Origin: Gemmatimonadaceae bacterium
Lineage (GTDB): Bacteria > Gemmatimonadota > Gemmatimonadetes > Gemmatimonadales > Gemmatimonadaceae
Direction of reading: 5' to 3'
DNA: 39,017 bases
Assembly: GCA_025453745.1 (NCBI GenBank)
Contig: JALOPS010000011.1
Coordinates: forward strand, 1-39,017
In this document: in pieces, positions 30,900 through 38,002 of the stretch
Position numbering within the stretch: position 1 is the first letter of the stretch
Layout: each line of letters opens with the position of its first letter
The notes under the pieces: model-generated
Told to the model about the DNA's origin: nothing
Databases searched by the model: none
The model's input: the letters and a program-made list of their open reading frames with translations, nothing else
Program-made: the position numbers and the translations under genes

Positions 30900-31129
30900 G
30901 CGTCCGTCTCCACACGCTCGACCAGCGCCCCAAGCGCCATGGCCTTGCGCTCCGGCCGCGTGAGCGTCTCCTCGGCGCCGTCCACCACGCGCACGACCAC
31001 CCACAGCCCTTCCCCCATGTGCCGCAGGCCGTACGCGTGCTCGGGCCCGATGGGCCGCGTGTTCTCAGGCGCACCCTCGGCGCGCGACGTCGCTTCCTGT
31101 CGCATCCGCATGCGTTCTCTCCGGCTCAT
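30890..31129 (-). CDS. Small unknown protein
   Basis: A 79-residue protein from ATG 31129. A basic N-terminus (MSRRERMRMRQEATSRAEGA) is followed by a beta-rich centre (GLRHMGEGLWVVVRVVDGAE) and a helix. It overlaps its neighbours by a few bases. No family is recognised. Confidence 0.55.
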   Translation of the reverse strand: MSRRERMRMRQEATSRAEGAPENTRPIGPEHAYGLRHMGEGLWVVVRVVDGAEETLTRPERKAMALGALVERVETDAWT

Positions 31130-31464
31130 GCCGCCCCCAGCTCAGCCAGCGCCACGCCCAGTTCCGCTTTGATGTCTGCGGCAGCCCGCTCGGACCCGGC
31201 CATGACGTCGTCGATGGCCGCCATGGCAGCCTCGGGCGTCGAGTAGCGACGCCCCGTGCGGTCGTACCCACGCAGTGCCGCGCTCACGGCCTCGCTGATA
31301 CTTCGCGCATCCTCCATTGCCTCCGACGCCACCTTGGCGCACTCGTCGATCGCCGTTCGCGACGCCTTCGCAACGTCGTGCGCACGCCTCATCTCGCGCT
31401 CGACCTCGCCCACCCGCGCCATCACCTCGACCCACGTGGTCGCCTTCGCCTCGCCCTGACTCAC
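31126..31464 (-). CDS. Helical/coiled-coil unknown protein
   Basis: A 112-residue protein from GTG 31464, with GGAGGTGG. It is almost entirely alpha-helical, Ala/Glu-rich (MARVGEVEREMRRAHDVAKA), with a break at GYDRTGRRYSTPEAA. Likely an oligomeric coiled coil. No family is recognised. Confidence 0.6.
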   Translation of the reverse strand: MSQGEAKATTWVEVMARVGEVEREMRRAHDVAKASRTAIDECAKVASEAMEDARSISEAVSAALRGYDRTGRRYSTPEAAMAAIDDVMAGSERAAADIKAELGVALAELGAA

Positions 31465-31706
31465 GACACCACCTCCAGCGCAACCACGGGCACCACCTGC
31501 GTTACCGGGCCGCCGTGGCCGTCGCGCACGAGCATCGCGCGAAGCAGCTGCGCGTGTCGCGGCGGCACCTCACCCACCGTGTCCCGTGTGTCCTGCTCAG
31601 CAACCGGCTCGCCCACGCTCCACCGGAACGCCCACACCACGTAGTGCTTCGCCGGCTCCAGGTCGCGCGCCCTCAACCTCACCACATCTCCAACCTTGAT
31701 CGTCAT
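31461..31706 (-). CDS. Small beta-rich unknown protein
   Basis: An 81-residue protein from ATG 31706, with AGGGAG upstream. It begins MTIKVGDVVRLRARDLEPAK and has alternating strands ending VVPVVALEVVS. This resembles a small SH3-like or beta-barrel fold. It follows the TerS-like gene. No named family. Confidence 0.6.
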   Translation of the reverse strand: MTIKVGDVVRLRARDLEPAKHYVVWAFRWSVGEPVAEQDTRDTVGEVPPRHAQLLRAMLVRDGHGGPVTQVVPVVALEVVS

Positions 31707-32185
31707 TCGCCTTGCTCCCTTCGGCGCCGTAACTCGGTCGCCGCTTCCTCTGCTCGCACCTGCACGACCACGGCAGCCTCAGCCGCGCCGGTCGTGCCCG
31801 CCTTCACCGCGCCGTCGATGCGGTTCAGCACCTCGGTCGCAGCCTTGAGCCGGATGCCCTCGTCCTCGGCTCGCTCCGCCAGCGTCGCTAGTGTGGCCAG
31901 CGCCTTCGAGCCCGCCGTGACAAGCCCGTGCACCACCTCCTCGCGCATCGCCTCGCGTGTCTCGTCCAGCGCCGTCGCAAACGCGGGGTTCTCGTGACGC
32001 CAGCGCCAGAGGCACGAGCGGTCCACCCCCGCGAGCTTCGCCGCCTCCGAGTACGACGCACCGCCGGTCAGCGCCGCAATCGCTGTCACCTGCTGCGGCG
32101 TGAGTGGTGCGGCTTGGTGCGGCCTCTGGCCCCCAGGCCCGGGGTTCGGCGTGGGCTTGTCTCGGTCGTCGGGGTGTCGCTTCAC
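31703..32185 (-). CDS. Terminase small subunit-like DNA-binding protein
   Basis: A 160-residue protein. After a Pro-rich N-terminus it has a helix-turn-helix (QQVTAIAALTGGASYSEAAK, then LAGVDRSCLWRWR) with HENPAFATALDETREAMREE. The rest is helical with a charged tail. This HTH-plus-oligomerising-helix pattern matches small terminases that recognise the packaging site and recruit TerL. It is separated from terL by six small genes, farther than usual. Confidence 0.7.
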   Translation of the reverse strand: MKRHPDDRDKPTPNPGPGGQRPHQAAPLTPQQVTAIAALTGGASYSEAAKLAGVDRSCLWRWRHENPAFATALDETREAMREEVVHGLVTAGSKALATLATLAERAEDEGIRLKAATEVLNRIDGAVKAGTTGAAEAAVVVQVRAEEAATELRRRREQGE

Positions 32186-32553
32186 GGCGAGCCCTCCTCG
32201 CCCTCATCGTAGAGGCCGATCGCCTCGCGCGCAATGCCGCGGGAGGCCTCGACGGTCCACGGCAGGTGCTGCTCAAGCCAGCACTCGTGCGAGTCGATCA
32301 GGAGCTGAGGCGCGTTGGTCCGCCGAAGCATCTGGAGATGCCGGTTATCATCAACGCCCTCGACGCGTCCACGTACGTGACCCACCTGCTTCGGGCCCTC
32401 GAAAAGGATCCACGTGCGACGCGGGCCATCGGGCTCGACGCACTCCACGCGGCGCAGCCCCTGGCACACGTCGCAGACTTGGCGCTCGTGAGTGTGGCAG
32501 TCACACCACGTTGCCCACTCTCGCAACCGCTCCCCGACCTCGTCCGGCGTCAT
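32182..32553 (-). CDS. Small zinc-knuckle unknown protein
   Basis: A 123-residue protein. I chose ATG 32553, which overlaps the previous stop and has GGTGGAG; ATG 32565 is an alternative. It starts MTPDEVGERLREWATWCDCH and continues THERQVCDVCQGLRR, giving CxC and CxxC pairs that may bind zinc. The remainder is alpha+beta. No family is recognised. Confidence 0.55.
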   Translation of the reverse strand: MTPDEVGERLREWATWCDCHTHERQVCDVCQGLRRVECVEPDGPRRTWILFEGPKQVGHVRGRVEGVDDNRHLQMLRRTNAPQLLIDSHECWLEQHLPWTVEASRGIAREAIGLYDEGEEGSP

Positions 32554-32972
32554 CGGCTCCACCATCGCCCAACACGCGCGACATCCGCCGTCGACGCCCA
32601 GGAGCATTCGTCGGCAATGACCTCGCGCTCGTCTACGTCGATGCGAGCGCGCACCGCCTGCCGCACCATGTCCTTCGACCCGCGAGAGCCGGTGTGAATG
32701 ACCAGCGCGTGCGTCGCTTCCTGCGCCATCCGAGCGTTCCGACGTGGACCGGCGCCCTTGCCATCCTTGCGCCAGTCGGCGGGAAACGCTCGGCACGGGA
32801 TGCCGTAGGCCTCAGCGAACGCCGCGGCGTGCTGGTCGACGCCTCGGCACGCGCCATGAATGATCTCGTCCGGACGACCGTTGACCTCCATCCAGTCCTT
32901 GATTTCGGCCGCAACCTTCGCAGCGGACACGCCTTCTCGCGAACCAGCCACGACCAGAACCTTCCTCGTCAT
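32550..32972 (-). CDS. SLOG-family (DUF2493/YspA-like) protein
   Basis: A 140-residue protein with a Rossmann-like start (VLVVAGSREG), then IIHGACRGVDQHAAAFAEAY, AFPADW and GPRRNARMAQEATHALVIHT. These are the signature segments of phage DUF2493/cpYpsA-type SLOG proteins, thought to bind or cut nucleotide-derived ligands such as ADP-ribose-like molecules. In phages they may counter or sense host nucleotide signals. The family call is firm; the role is inferred. Confidence 0.8.
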   Translation of the reverse strand: MTRKVLVVAGSREGVSAAKVAAEIKDWMEVNGRPDEIIHGACRGVDQHAAAFAEAYGIPCRAFPADWRKDGKGAGPRRNARMAQEATHALVIHTGSRGSKDMVRQAVRARIDVDEREVIADECSWASTADVARVGRWWSR

Positions 32973-33169
32973 CGTCTCCCTCGCTTCCCCTTCGTCGCCT
33001 CAGCTCCACCTGGCCGACACGCCGGGCACAAGTACACCATCCGGCCCGTCACGTACGTGGGCGACCCCGCCTCCCACTCGTGCCCCCACGCTGCCGTGAG
33101 CTCGCGCCGGTCCGCGTCCACGGTCGCGCGGCACTCGCGGCAATGCCACGTCTTCGCCGGCTCGGTCAC
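32969..33169 (-). CDS. Small zinc-ribbon protein
   Basis: A 66-residue protein from GTG 33169, which overlaps the previous stop (GTGA), with GGGGG upstream; ATG 33181 is an alternative. WHCRECRATV and LCPACRPG give two CxxC pairs about 35 residues apart, a zinc-ribbon pattern. The C-terminus is very basic (TKGKRGRR). Possibly nucleic-acid binding. Confidence 0.6.
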   Translation of the reverse strand: MTEPAKTWHCRECRATVDADRRELTAAWGHEWEAGSPTYVTGRMVYLCPACRPGGAEATKGKRGRR

Positions 33170-33471
33170 GGCAGCCCCCATTCCTGGCGCAGCGTGAGCG
33201 TGTGCTCACCGTCGAGTTCCCACCACTGGCGATGGATCGTGCGCCACGCGTCGCCGTCGAGCCAGTCCAGCGTCCACACGAGCGTCTGCCCCGGAAAGCC
33301 ATCGCGACCCTCGGGGTAGCTCGTGCGCCGCAGCCGGCGCGCGGCGTCGTCCAGCGTGAGCCCCAGGCACTCGACCGCCATGAACGCTGCCGTCTCCCAA
33401 GCCGCGATGCTCGCGCGCATCATGTCGCGCGTCGACTCCCACATCGCCGTCATCACGTCGTCCGCCGTCAT
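33166..33471 (-). CDS. Small unknown protein
   Basis: A 101-residue protein from ATG 33471, with GGGAGGAG. The N-terminal half is helical (MTADDVMTAMWESTRDMMRA); the C-terminal half is Trp-rich (LVWTLDWLDGDAWRTIHRQW). It overlaps the resolvase gene upstream and the zinc-ribbon gene downstream. No family is recognised. Confidence 0.6.
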   Translation of the reverse strand: MTADDVMTAMWESTRDMMRASIAAWETAAFMAVECLGLTLDDAARRLRRTSYPEGRDGFPGQTLVWTLDWLDGDAWRTIHRQWWELDGEHTLTLRQEWGLP

Positions 33472-34019
33472 CGCTCCTCCCATCCGAGCCGTCGCAGCTC
33501 CCTCACGCCAATCGCGGCCGCCACCGCTGGCGACCGCAGCCCCGCCAGCCCGATGCACAGCGCGTCGGCCGCGTCGGGTCCGGGGTCGTGCCCGAGCACC
33601 GCATGGGCGCGCGCGCGGCTGGCGGCCTTCCACGCCTCCGTGGACCTGCACCGCACCCCACCTAGCACCACCCTCCGCCAGTCGCCCGTGGTAAGGCGTA
33701 CGACGCGACGAGCGGGCACGTCGAGGCGCTCCAGCTCCGCGAGCCACCGGCCCCACTGAGCACCGAGGCCGGCGATGGTGGCCACCGGGAAGGGCCTGCC
33801 GCCGCTCTTCGTCCACTGCTCAGCGACGACCACGAGCGGGCGGCCCTGGCCCTCGAGCTGCCATGCGTCCGCCACGACCGCGTACCGCTCGCGCCACGAG
33901 CTCGCGGTGCCCACGGTCCACGCCCCGGCGCCGTTGTGCGCCCACCCTGACGCTGCGCCTGGGTCGATGCTCAGGATCGTGCACGGGAGGTCTCGCGCGA
34001 AAATGCCCTTCGTCGCCAT
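33468..34019 (-). CDS. RuvC-like Holliday junction resolvase/RNase H-fold nuclease
   Basis: A 183-residue protein. It has ILSIDPGAASGWA (Asp19), VVVAEQW (Glu67) and PDAADALCIGLAG (Asp149/Asp152), the acidic triad order of RuvC-type resolvases. It would cut branched DNA before packaging or during recombination. ATG 34019 overlaps the upstream stop (TGATG), with GAGGTGG. It lies in the replication block of the leftward arm. Confidence 0.8.
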   Translation of the reverse strand: MATKGIFARDLPCTILSIDPGAASGWAHNGAGAWTVGTASSWRERYAVVADAWQLEGQGRPLVVVAEQWTKSGGRPFPVATIAGLGAQWGRWLAELERLDVPARRVVRLTTGDWRRVVLGGVRCRSTEAWKAASRARAHAVLGHDPGPDAADALCIGLAGLRSPAVAAAIGVRELRRLGWEER

Positions 34020-34651
34020 CACGCCACCTCGGCCTTCCGCGCACTGCGCGCCATCGCCAAAAGCACATCCCGGAACGCCACCGGTGTCGCCCATCGCTCC
34101 CGAGCGGTCAGCCGCGCTACCGGAGGCACCCCGGCCGCTCGAGCCGCACGCCGCTCGGCCGTCGTGTGGTAGCCGTCCTCGAGCCGCTCGCGACCGTGCG
34201 CCTTGCCCCACCGGAGCGACGGGAGCTCGACGCCGCACGCGTAGAGCCACGTGGCTTTGCGCGCTCGGTGCCCATAATGCCCCTGCTCCACGCAGCACGT
34301 CCAGCCGCCGTGATCGTCGGCGACCACCCATCCGCCAGCGCGATGCGGCCGTGCGAGTCCGAAGACGCGCCATGCGTGCGACGCCTCAGGGTGCTCGAGC
34401 ACGCCGCTCCAGCGCCGGACGCTCTCGAGCGCATGCGCAAAGCACCCGCCGTCGTCACCGAGCTCGCGCTTGACGCGCGCCGACGGGCCGCCGCCCCAGT
34501 ACCGGCCCCACCGCTCGCACGGGGGGTGAGCCACGACCGGGTCAGGTCCGGCGTAGCGCCGAGCGTCGCGGGTCACGCCCCACACGTCCACGCCCTCGAG
34601 GCCGACATACGGGTCGCCAGGCTGGTCTCCCACGTACAGCGCCGCGATCAT
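34019..34651 (-). CDS. Conserved phage protein with HPPC motif
   Basis: A 210-residue protein from ATG 34651. It reads MIAALYVGDQPGDPYVGLEG, then VVAHPPCERWGRYW, SGVLEHPEASHAW and KATWLYACGV. I recognise this as a widespread phage family without an assigned function. The PPC element plus the EHP segment hint at the cytosine-methyltransferase-like fold, but the AdoMet loop is not evident. It lies between the replication initiator and the resolvase. Confidence 0.6.
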   Translation of the reverse strand: MIAALYVGDQPGDPYVGLEGVDVWGVTRDARRYAGPDPVVAHPPCERWGRYWGGGPSARVKRELGDDGGCFAHALESVRRWSGVLEHPEASHAWRVFGLARPHRAGGWVVADDHGGWTCCVEQGHYGHRARKATWLYACGVELPSLRWGKAHGRERLEDGYHTTAERRAARAAGVPPVARLTARERWATPVAFRDVLLAMARSARKAEVA

Positions 34652-35544
34652 GAGTGACCCCCTCGCATCTTGCGCGCCATCATGCGCTCCGTCTCGTCCG
34701 CGTCGAGGATGCCCGTCACTGGGCGCGCCTCCCGCTCGCGCTCCCGGCTCAGAGCCGCCATGCGCTCGCCCTTCGTCGTCCACGCCCCGGCCTCGTCGAG
34801 GTACCGCCTCCACGGCTGCGAGGGCCGCTGCGGGCGGCCTGCGTGGTACTCCGCAAAGGCGGCGAGGTCTGCGGCCACCGCGTCCGCGCCGTGGCGCTCG
34901 ATGAGCCGCTCGAGGTCCATGCGCTGCGTCGGCGTGAAGAGCCCCGGCATGCGCTCGCCCGTGGCCGCGTGCCACGCGTCGTCGAGCATCGCCCAAAGGC
35001 GGGCGGGGGTCAGAGCGTGGCGTACCGGCGGCTCCGATGGCACGTCGTTCGCTACGCGTGCGCGCGCGACCCCCTTCTCCGTAGGAGAAGGATCGGGACG
35101 GGTCGGGACGGGTCGGGACGGGGTAGCGTGACTCACGGTGTACGTACCGCGTGAGTCACGCTGTACGTCACGCGTGACATCCGGCGTGACAGGGTCGGAA
35201 TGGCTCTTTGCGCGTCGTCGACGCTGCCGGTCGGCCGCCTGCGCACGCTGCGCTTGGACCTCCTCGCGGCTGGGGTTGTAGTCGAGGTAGTCGTGCACCT
35301 GCCATCCGCCCTCGACCTCGTCCCACAACCCCGCGGCCACGAGACGGGCGCACGCGGCATCAGCGTCGAAGGTCTCGCCCACGGGTCGCCAGATGTCGTG
35401 GAGCATGTCGGCGGGGATGAAGCCGTCGGTGAGGTGGCGCGAGCACCACACGATCGAAGCCGTCCACAGCGCGAGGCCGGCGGTGCCAGCGCGACGCAGC
35501 TTCAGGTGGTCGGTGCACGCGTCGTCGAGTCGGGCCCAACTCAT
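34648..35544 (-). CDS. Replication initiator/helicase-loader-like protein (DnaD/O-like)
   Basis: A 298-residue protein. The N-terminal winged-helix-like part reads MSWARLDDACTDHLKLRRAG, then DGFIPADMLHDIW and WQVHDYLDYNPSREEVQAQR, the typical start of phage replication proteins. A basic, Pro-rich linker follows and contains an iteron-like DNA cluster. The C-terminal half is helical (RYLDEAGAWTTKGERMAALS). By analogy with phage O or DnaD-type proteins it binds the origin within its own gene and recruits host helicase. Confidence 0.65.
   Translation of the reverse strand: MSWARLDDACTDHLKLRRAGTAGLALWTASIVWCSRHLTDGFIPADMLHDIWRPVGETFDADAACARLVAAGLWDEVEGGWQVHDYLDYNPSREEVQAQRAQAADRQRRRRAKSHSDPVTPDVTRDVQRDSRGTYTVSHATPSRPVPTRPDPSPTEKGVARARVANDVPSEPPVRHALTPARLWAMLDDAWHAATGERMPGLFTPTQRMDLERLIERHGADAVAADLAAFAEYHAGRPQRPSQPWRRYLDEAGAWTTKGERMAALSREREREARPVTGILDADETERMMARKMRGGHS
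35126..35190. other. Candidate replication origin: cluster of GCGTGA palindromes
   Basis: Within the initiator gene, four GCGTGA sites lie in 65 bases: near-palindrome GCGTGACTCACG (35126-35137), palindrome GCGTGAGTCACGC (35149-35161), palindrome GTCACGCGTGAC (35167-35178) and half-site GCGTGAC (35184-35190). TGTACGT recurs between them (35139-35145, 35162-35168). A 10-base tandem repeat of GGGACGGGTC type lies beside it (about 35095-35122). This resembles lambda-type internal origins. Confidence 0.55.
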
Positions 35545-36074
35545 CCGAAACCCACTCGCTTCCGCGGCGCCGACTCGAAGGGCCTGGGCGGCTTCCTGGC
35601 CTCCCTCCACTCACGCGGCAGGATGTCGAGCCGCAGGGTCGCGAGCCGACACAGTCGACGCAGCGCCGCGAGCTCGTGCGGCATGCGACCCTCGTGGTGC
35701 GCCTGGATGAGCTCACGGAAACGCGGGTAGGCCCTGGCCGCGAAGACCGCGATTTCGCGCGCGGCCTCCTCGTCGCCGCCGGCCTCACGCAGCGCCCGCA
35801 CGGCGAGCGCCAGCGCCTCAAGTCTGCCTGCGTTGTCGGCCTCCGCGCTCGACACCTGGAGGCGCCACAGCGCGAGCGCGGCCCACTGCGCGTCCGACCA
35901 CGTGTCGATGTCGCCCCGGATGGTCGCCATGCCCGCCGGCTGACTTGGAATGGGCAGCGGCAGGGTGTGTCGCAGGTGCTCCGCGACCACGGTCGCGACG
36001 TGGCCCGCGGCGTCGAGCGGCAGCATGCCGCCGATGCGCGCGAGGCCCTGCGCGGGTTCGTTCGTCTGGTTCAT
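35541..36074 (-). CDS. Unknown helical protein upstream of initiator
   Basis: A 177-residue protein from ATG 36074, with AAGGAGAG. It starts MNQTNEPAQGLARIGGMLPL and is mainly helical (SDAQWAALALWRLQVSSAEA). The C-terminus is basic (EWREARKPPRPFESAPRKRV). It is the first gene behind the TTGCGG/TAGGAT promoter, ahead of the replication initiator (ATGA overlap). A replication accessory role is likely but unassigned. Confidence 0.6.
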   Translation of the reverse strand: MNQTNEPAQGLARIGGMLPLDAAGHVATVVAEHLRHTLPLPIPSQPAGMATIRGDIDTWSDAQWAALALWRLQVSSAEADNAGRLEALALAVRALREAGGDEEAAREIAVFAARAYPRFRELIQAHHEGRMPHELAALRRLCRLATLRLDILPREWREARKPPRPFESAPRKRVGFG

Positions 36075-36138
36075 CGTCTCTCCTTGCACGCGGTGGCCGC
36101 GGCAGGTACGATGCCCGTCGCGACGTGTAGCAGCTCGC

Positions 36139-36167
36139 ATCCTACGCGAAGGGCCAGGCAGCCGCAA
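36139..36167 (-). promoter_or_regulatory. Promoter for replication/packaging operon
   Basis: On the minus strand TTGCGG (36167-36162), a 17-base spacer and TAGGAT (36144-36139). The -35 box lies in the loop of the adjacent hairpin. The same TA[C/G]GAT -10 appears at three other intergenic sites. It would start a ~58-base leader before the ATG at 36074. Confidence 0.6.
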
Positions 36168-36182
36168 GCTCCTGGCCCTTCG
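36147..36182 (-). terminator. 12-bp hairpin between gene blocks
   Basis: Perfect 12-bp stem CGAAGGGCCAGG/CCTGGCCCTTCG (36147-36158, 36171-36182) with a 12-base loop. It follows the stop of the gene at 36211. It has no clear U-tract, but strength and position suggest a terminator or attenuator, active in either direction. Confidence 0.65.
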
Positions 36183-36210
36183 TGTGTCCCTTGCGCGCAC
36201 GGGTCGCGCG

Positions 36211-36456
36211 TCAGTAGCACGACCCGCAGACGTACCCAGCCGTAGGCTCCGACCGATACAGCGCCCCAAGCGTCGTCCAGTTGTCCGCATTTTCATCGTG
36301 AACGCGCACGCTATCCGCGTCCGACTCGGTCAACTCCCGCACATTATCCGGCGGCTCTTCGGCTCCGGTGCTGAGGTAGTACTCTGCGTCCGCAGCCTCG
36401 CGCGTCTCCGCGAAGATGAAGTGAATGTCGCAGTCTTCGAATCGCCAAATCTTCAT
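36211..36456 (-). CDS. Small acidic unknown protein
   Basis: An 81-residue protein from ATG 36456, with GGAGG upstream. It reads MKIWRFEDCDIHFIFAETRE, then an acidic helix (VRELTESDADSVRVHDENAD) and a C-terminal CGSCY. Aromatic/acidic character might mimic DNA or bind a host protein. It stands alone between two hairpins, so it is probably its own transcription unit. Confidence 0.6.
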   Translation of the reverse strand: MKIWRFEDCDIHFIFAETREAADAEYYLSTGAEEPPDNVRELTESDADSVRVHDENADNWTTLGALYRSEPTAGYVCGSCY

Positions 36457-36517
36457 GCTCGGTCCTCCTTGCGCGCACAGGTCGCGCGCTCCATGATCAC
36501 GGCGTCGGTCCTGATGA

Positions 36518-36547
36518 GGGCCCGCCTGGCTCACGCTCGGCGGGCCT
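36518..36547 (-). terminator. GC hairpin after early gene block
   Basis: Stem GGCCCGCC/GGCGGGCC (36519-36526, 36539-36546) with a 12-base loop, immediately downstream of the stop at 36559 on the minus strand. It lies in the 102-base gap before the gene at 36456. No strong U-tract follows; it is terminator-like. Confidence 0.55.
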
Positions 36548-36558
36548 TCGGCTTTCCG

Positions 36559-36990
36559 TCAGCCGGCCAGCGGACCCGCCAGCTTGTCGCGCGCGGCCTC
36601 CAGCTTCGCCAGCTTCGTCTGAGCAGCCGCAAGCCGCTTCGCGGCCGCCGCGACTCGCGTGACGCCGACTGCATGGCCCTTCGCTTCGCGCGCCTTCCAC
36701 CAGACAACCGCGGCATCCGCCGCCGCGCGCTCCAGCCTACGGACTCGGCTTGCAGCCTCGCGCGCCTTGACGTGCGCTTCGTAGTGCTCCGGACTCGCGT
36801 ACAAGTCCGTGAAGACCCACCCCCGCTTTTCGCGCCATCGGCCGTCCGTCTTGCCCTTGAACGCAAGCACGTAGTGCCGCCCGCTAAGCTCGCGACGCAC
36901 GATGCGAGCCTCTTCCAGCGTCACGGCGCCCGTGGCTTCGTTTCGCCATGCGGGTCGGTAGACGATCATTCCCTTGACGCTGTCGGTCAT
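36559..36990 (-). CDS. Unknown protein with C-terminal coiled coil
   Basis: A 143-residue protein from ATG 36990 (TGATG overlap). The N-terminal ~65 residues are beta-rich (MIVYRPAWRNEATGAVTLEE, RHYVLAFKGK). The C-terminal ~75 residues are a basic, Ala-rich helix (AAAAKRLAAAQTKLAKLEAA). The end carries the TGACGGAAAGC sequence shared with two other loci. No family is recognised. Confidence 0.6.
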   Translation of the reverse strand: MTDSVKGMIVYRPAWRNEATGAVTLEEARIVRRELSGRHYVLAFKGKTDGRWREKRGWVFTDLYASPEHYEAHVKAREAASRVRRLERAAADAAVVWWKAREAKGHAVGVTRVAAAAKRLAAAQTKLAKLEAARDKLAGPLAG

Positions 36991-37220
36991 CACTCCGCCT
37001 CCCCTGCGCACGAGCGGCACGTGTAGCACCCCTCCTCGTCCGCGTAGACGCCCTCGTTGTCGCATCCCTCGCAGAGTTGTGGCGCGTCGTAGTCGTCAGC
37101 GATGGCGTCGAGCAGCGCTCGCGCACCAGCCGAGTTGACGACCTTGCGCATCGGCCCATGCAGCACACGTGACGCACGGCGCAGGGTCAACAGATCTTCC
37201 TTCGTCGGTTCTTTCGGCAT
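36990..37220 (-). CDS. Small zinc-finger-like protein
   Basis: A 76-residue protein from ATG 37220, with GGAGGG. A helical N-terminus (MPKEPTKEDLLTLRRASRVL) is followed by a four-cysteine segment, CEGCDNEGVYADEEGCYTCR, near residues 54-75: two CxxC pairs typical of a zinc ribbon. The acidic C-terminus suggests protein rather than DNA binding. Early leftward gene. Confidence 0.65.
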   Translation of the reverse strand: MPKEPTKEDLLTLRRASRVLHGPMRKVVNSAGARALLDAIADDYDAPQLCEGCDNEGVYADEEGCYTCRSCAGEAE

Positions 37221-37221
37221 C

Positions 37222-37485
37222 TCACCCTCCAATCAATCGGTCTATCTCGTCCGCCGTGAGCCGGTACACGCCCGCGGCTGAGTCGATGCACTCGACACCG
37301 AGGCCCTCCGCGCGCATGGCACGCAGGGTCCGGCAGGCCGAGCCAGGCGCGCACGGATGCGCACGCCGCAACGCCGCGTCCAGCTCGCGCGCCAGGAAGC
37401 GACCTCGCGGCGCACCGAGGCCCGGCGGCACACGCCGTGCGATGCGCCGGAGCTCCGCGAGGATGACGGCGCGGGCGTCAGGCAC
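37222..37485 (-). CDS. Paralog 2 of small helical/winged-helix-like protein
   Basis: An 87-residue protein from GTG 37485, with GGAGG. It reads VPDARAVILAELRRIARRVP, then RFLARELDAALRRAHPCAPG and EGLGVECIDSAAGVYRLTAD. The helix-helix-hairpin order suggests a winged helix. It is about 85% identical to the protein at 38275-38538 and equal in length. Its 3' end module (LTADEIDRL) recurs at 37972-38002. Confidence 0.65.
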   Translation of the reverse strand: MPDARAVILAELRRIARRVPPGLGAPRGRFLARELDAALRRAHPCAPGSACRTLRAMRAEGLGVECIDSAAGVYRLTADEIDRLIGG

Positions 37486-37960
37486 GGTGCCTCCGCATCG
37501 GCCTTCGGCTTTCCGTCAAGTCGTTGATCTCGTCCACCCACGCGGCGACTTCGGCCGCGTGCCTGTCGTCGCACGACACGATCGACGCGCGGCCGTCCTC
37601 GACGCGGATGGTCACACCGACACCGCCCAGCGTCTCGTACCAAGGCCCGCACACCCGCTCAATGTCTGCCGCGAACGCCCGTGCGAGCTCCACCTCAATG
37701 GCTCGGAGTTCGTCCGGGCTCTCGTGGTACGCCGTCTCCAGCGTGCCATCGCCCATGCGCTCGATCGCGCGCTCCGCAGCGACAGCAGCGGCAGCCGCGA
37801 GGTTCACGCGATAGGCCGGGTACACGTCGAAGTCGCCGATGCCGTCCCACTCTTCGACGGCCTGCGAGTACGCCGCATCGAGCGCCTCACGCAGCGTCTC
37901 CGCGTGCATCCAGCACTCGTCGTCGTCGGACCACAACCACCCGTCTTGACTCTTCGTCAT
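37478..37960 (-). CDS. Unknown acidic protein
   Basis: A 160-residue protein from ATG 37960, preceded by a copy of the paralogs' GGAGGGAGC module. It reads MTKSQDGWLWSDDDECWMHA, with a long Ala-rich helix (NLAAAAAVAAERAIERMGDG) and a beta pair (GVGVTIRVEDGRASIVSCDD). It ends LTESRRP through DNA shared with 36545-36561. No family is recognised. Confidence 0.6.
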   Translation of the reverse strand: MTKSQDGWLWSDDDECWMHAETLREALDAAYSQAVEEWDGIGDFDVYPAYRVNLAAAAAVAAERAIERMGDGTLETAYHESPDELRAIEVELARAFAADIERVCGPWYETLGGVGVTIRVEDGRASIVSCDDRHAAEVAAWVDEINDLTESRRPMRRHRA

Positions 37961-37968
37961 GCTCCCTC

Positions 37969-38002
37969 CAATCGGTCAATCTCGTCCGCCGTGAGCCGCC
38001 TT
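37969..38002 (-). repeat. Third copy of paralog gene-end/RBS module
   Basis: The segment encoding LTADEIDRLEG, with its internal GGAGGG, matches the 3' ends of the paralogs at 37222 and 38275. Here the frame is not used upstream; it acts as leader for the gene at 37960. Confidence 0.8.

Noticed and set aside
34019-34651. DNA cytosine methyltransferase call for the HPPC-containing protein
   Set aside because: The PPC motif is present, but the AdoMet-binding FxGxG loop and ENV motif are not visible, so the enzyme call is unsupported.
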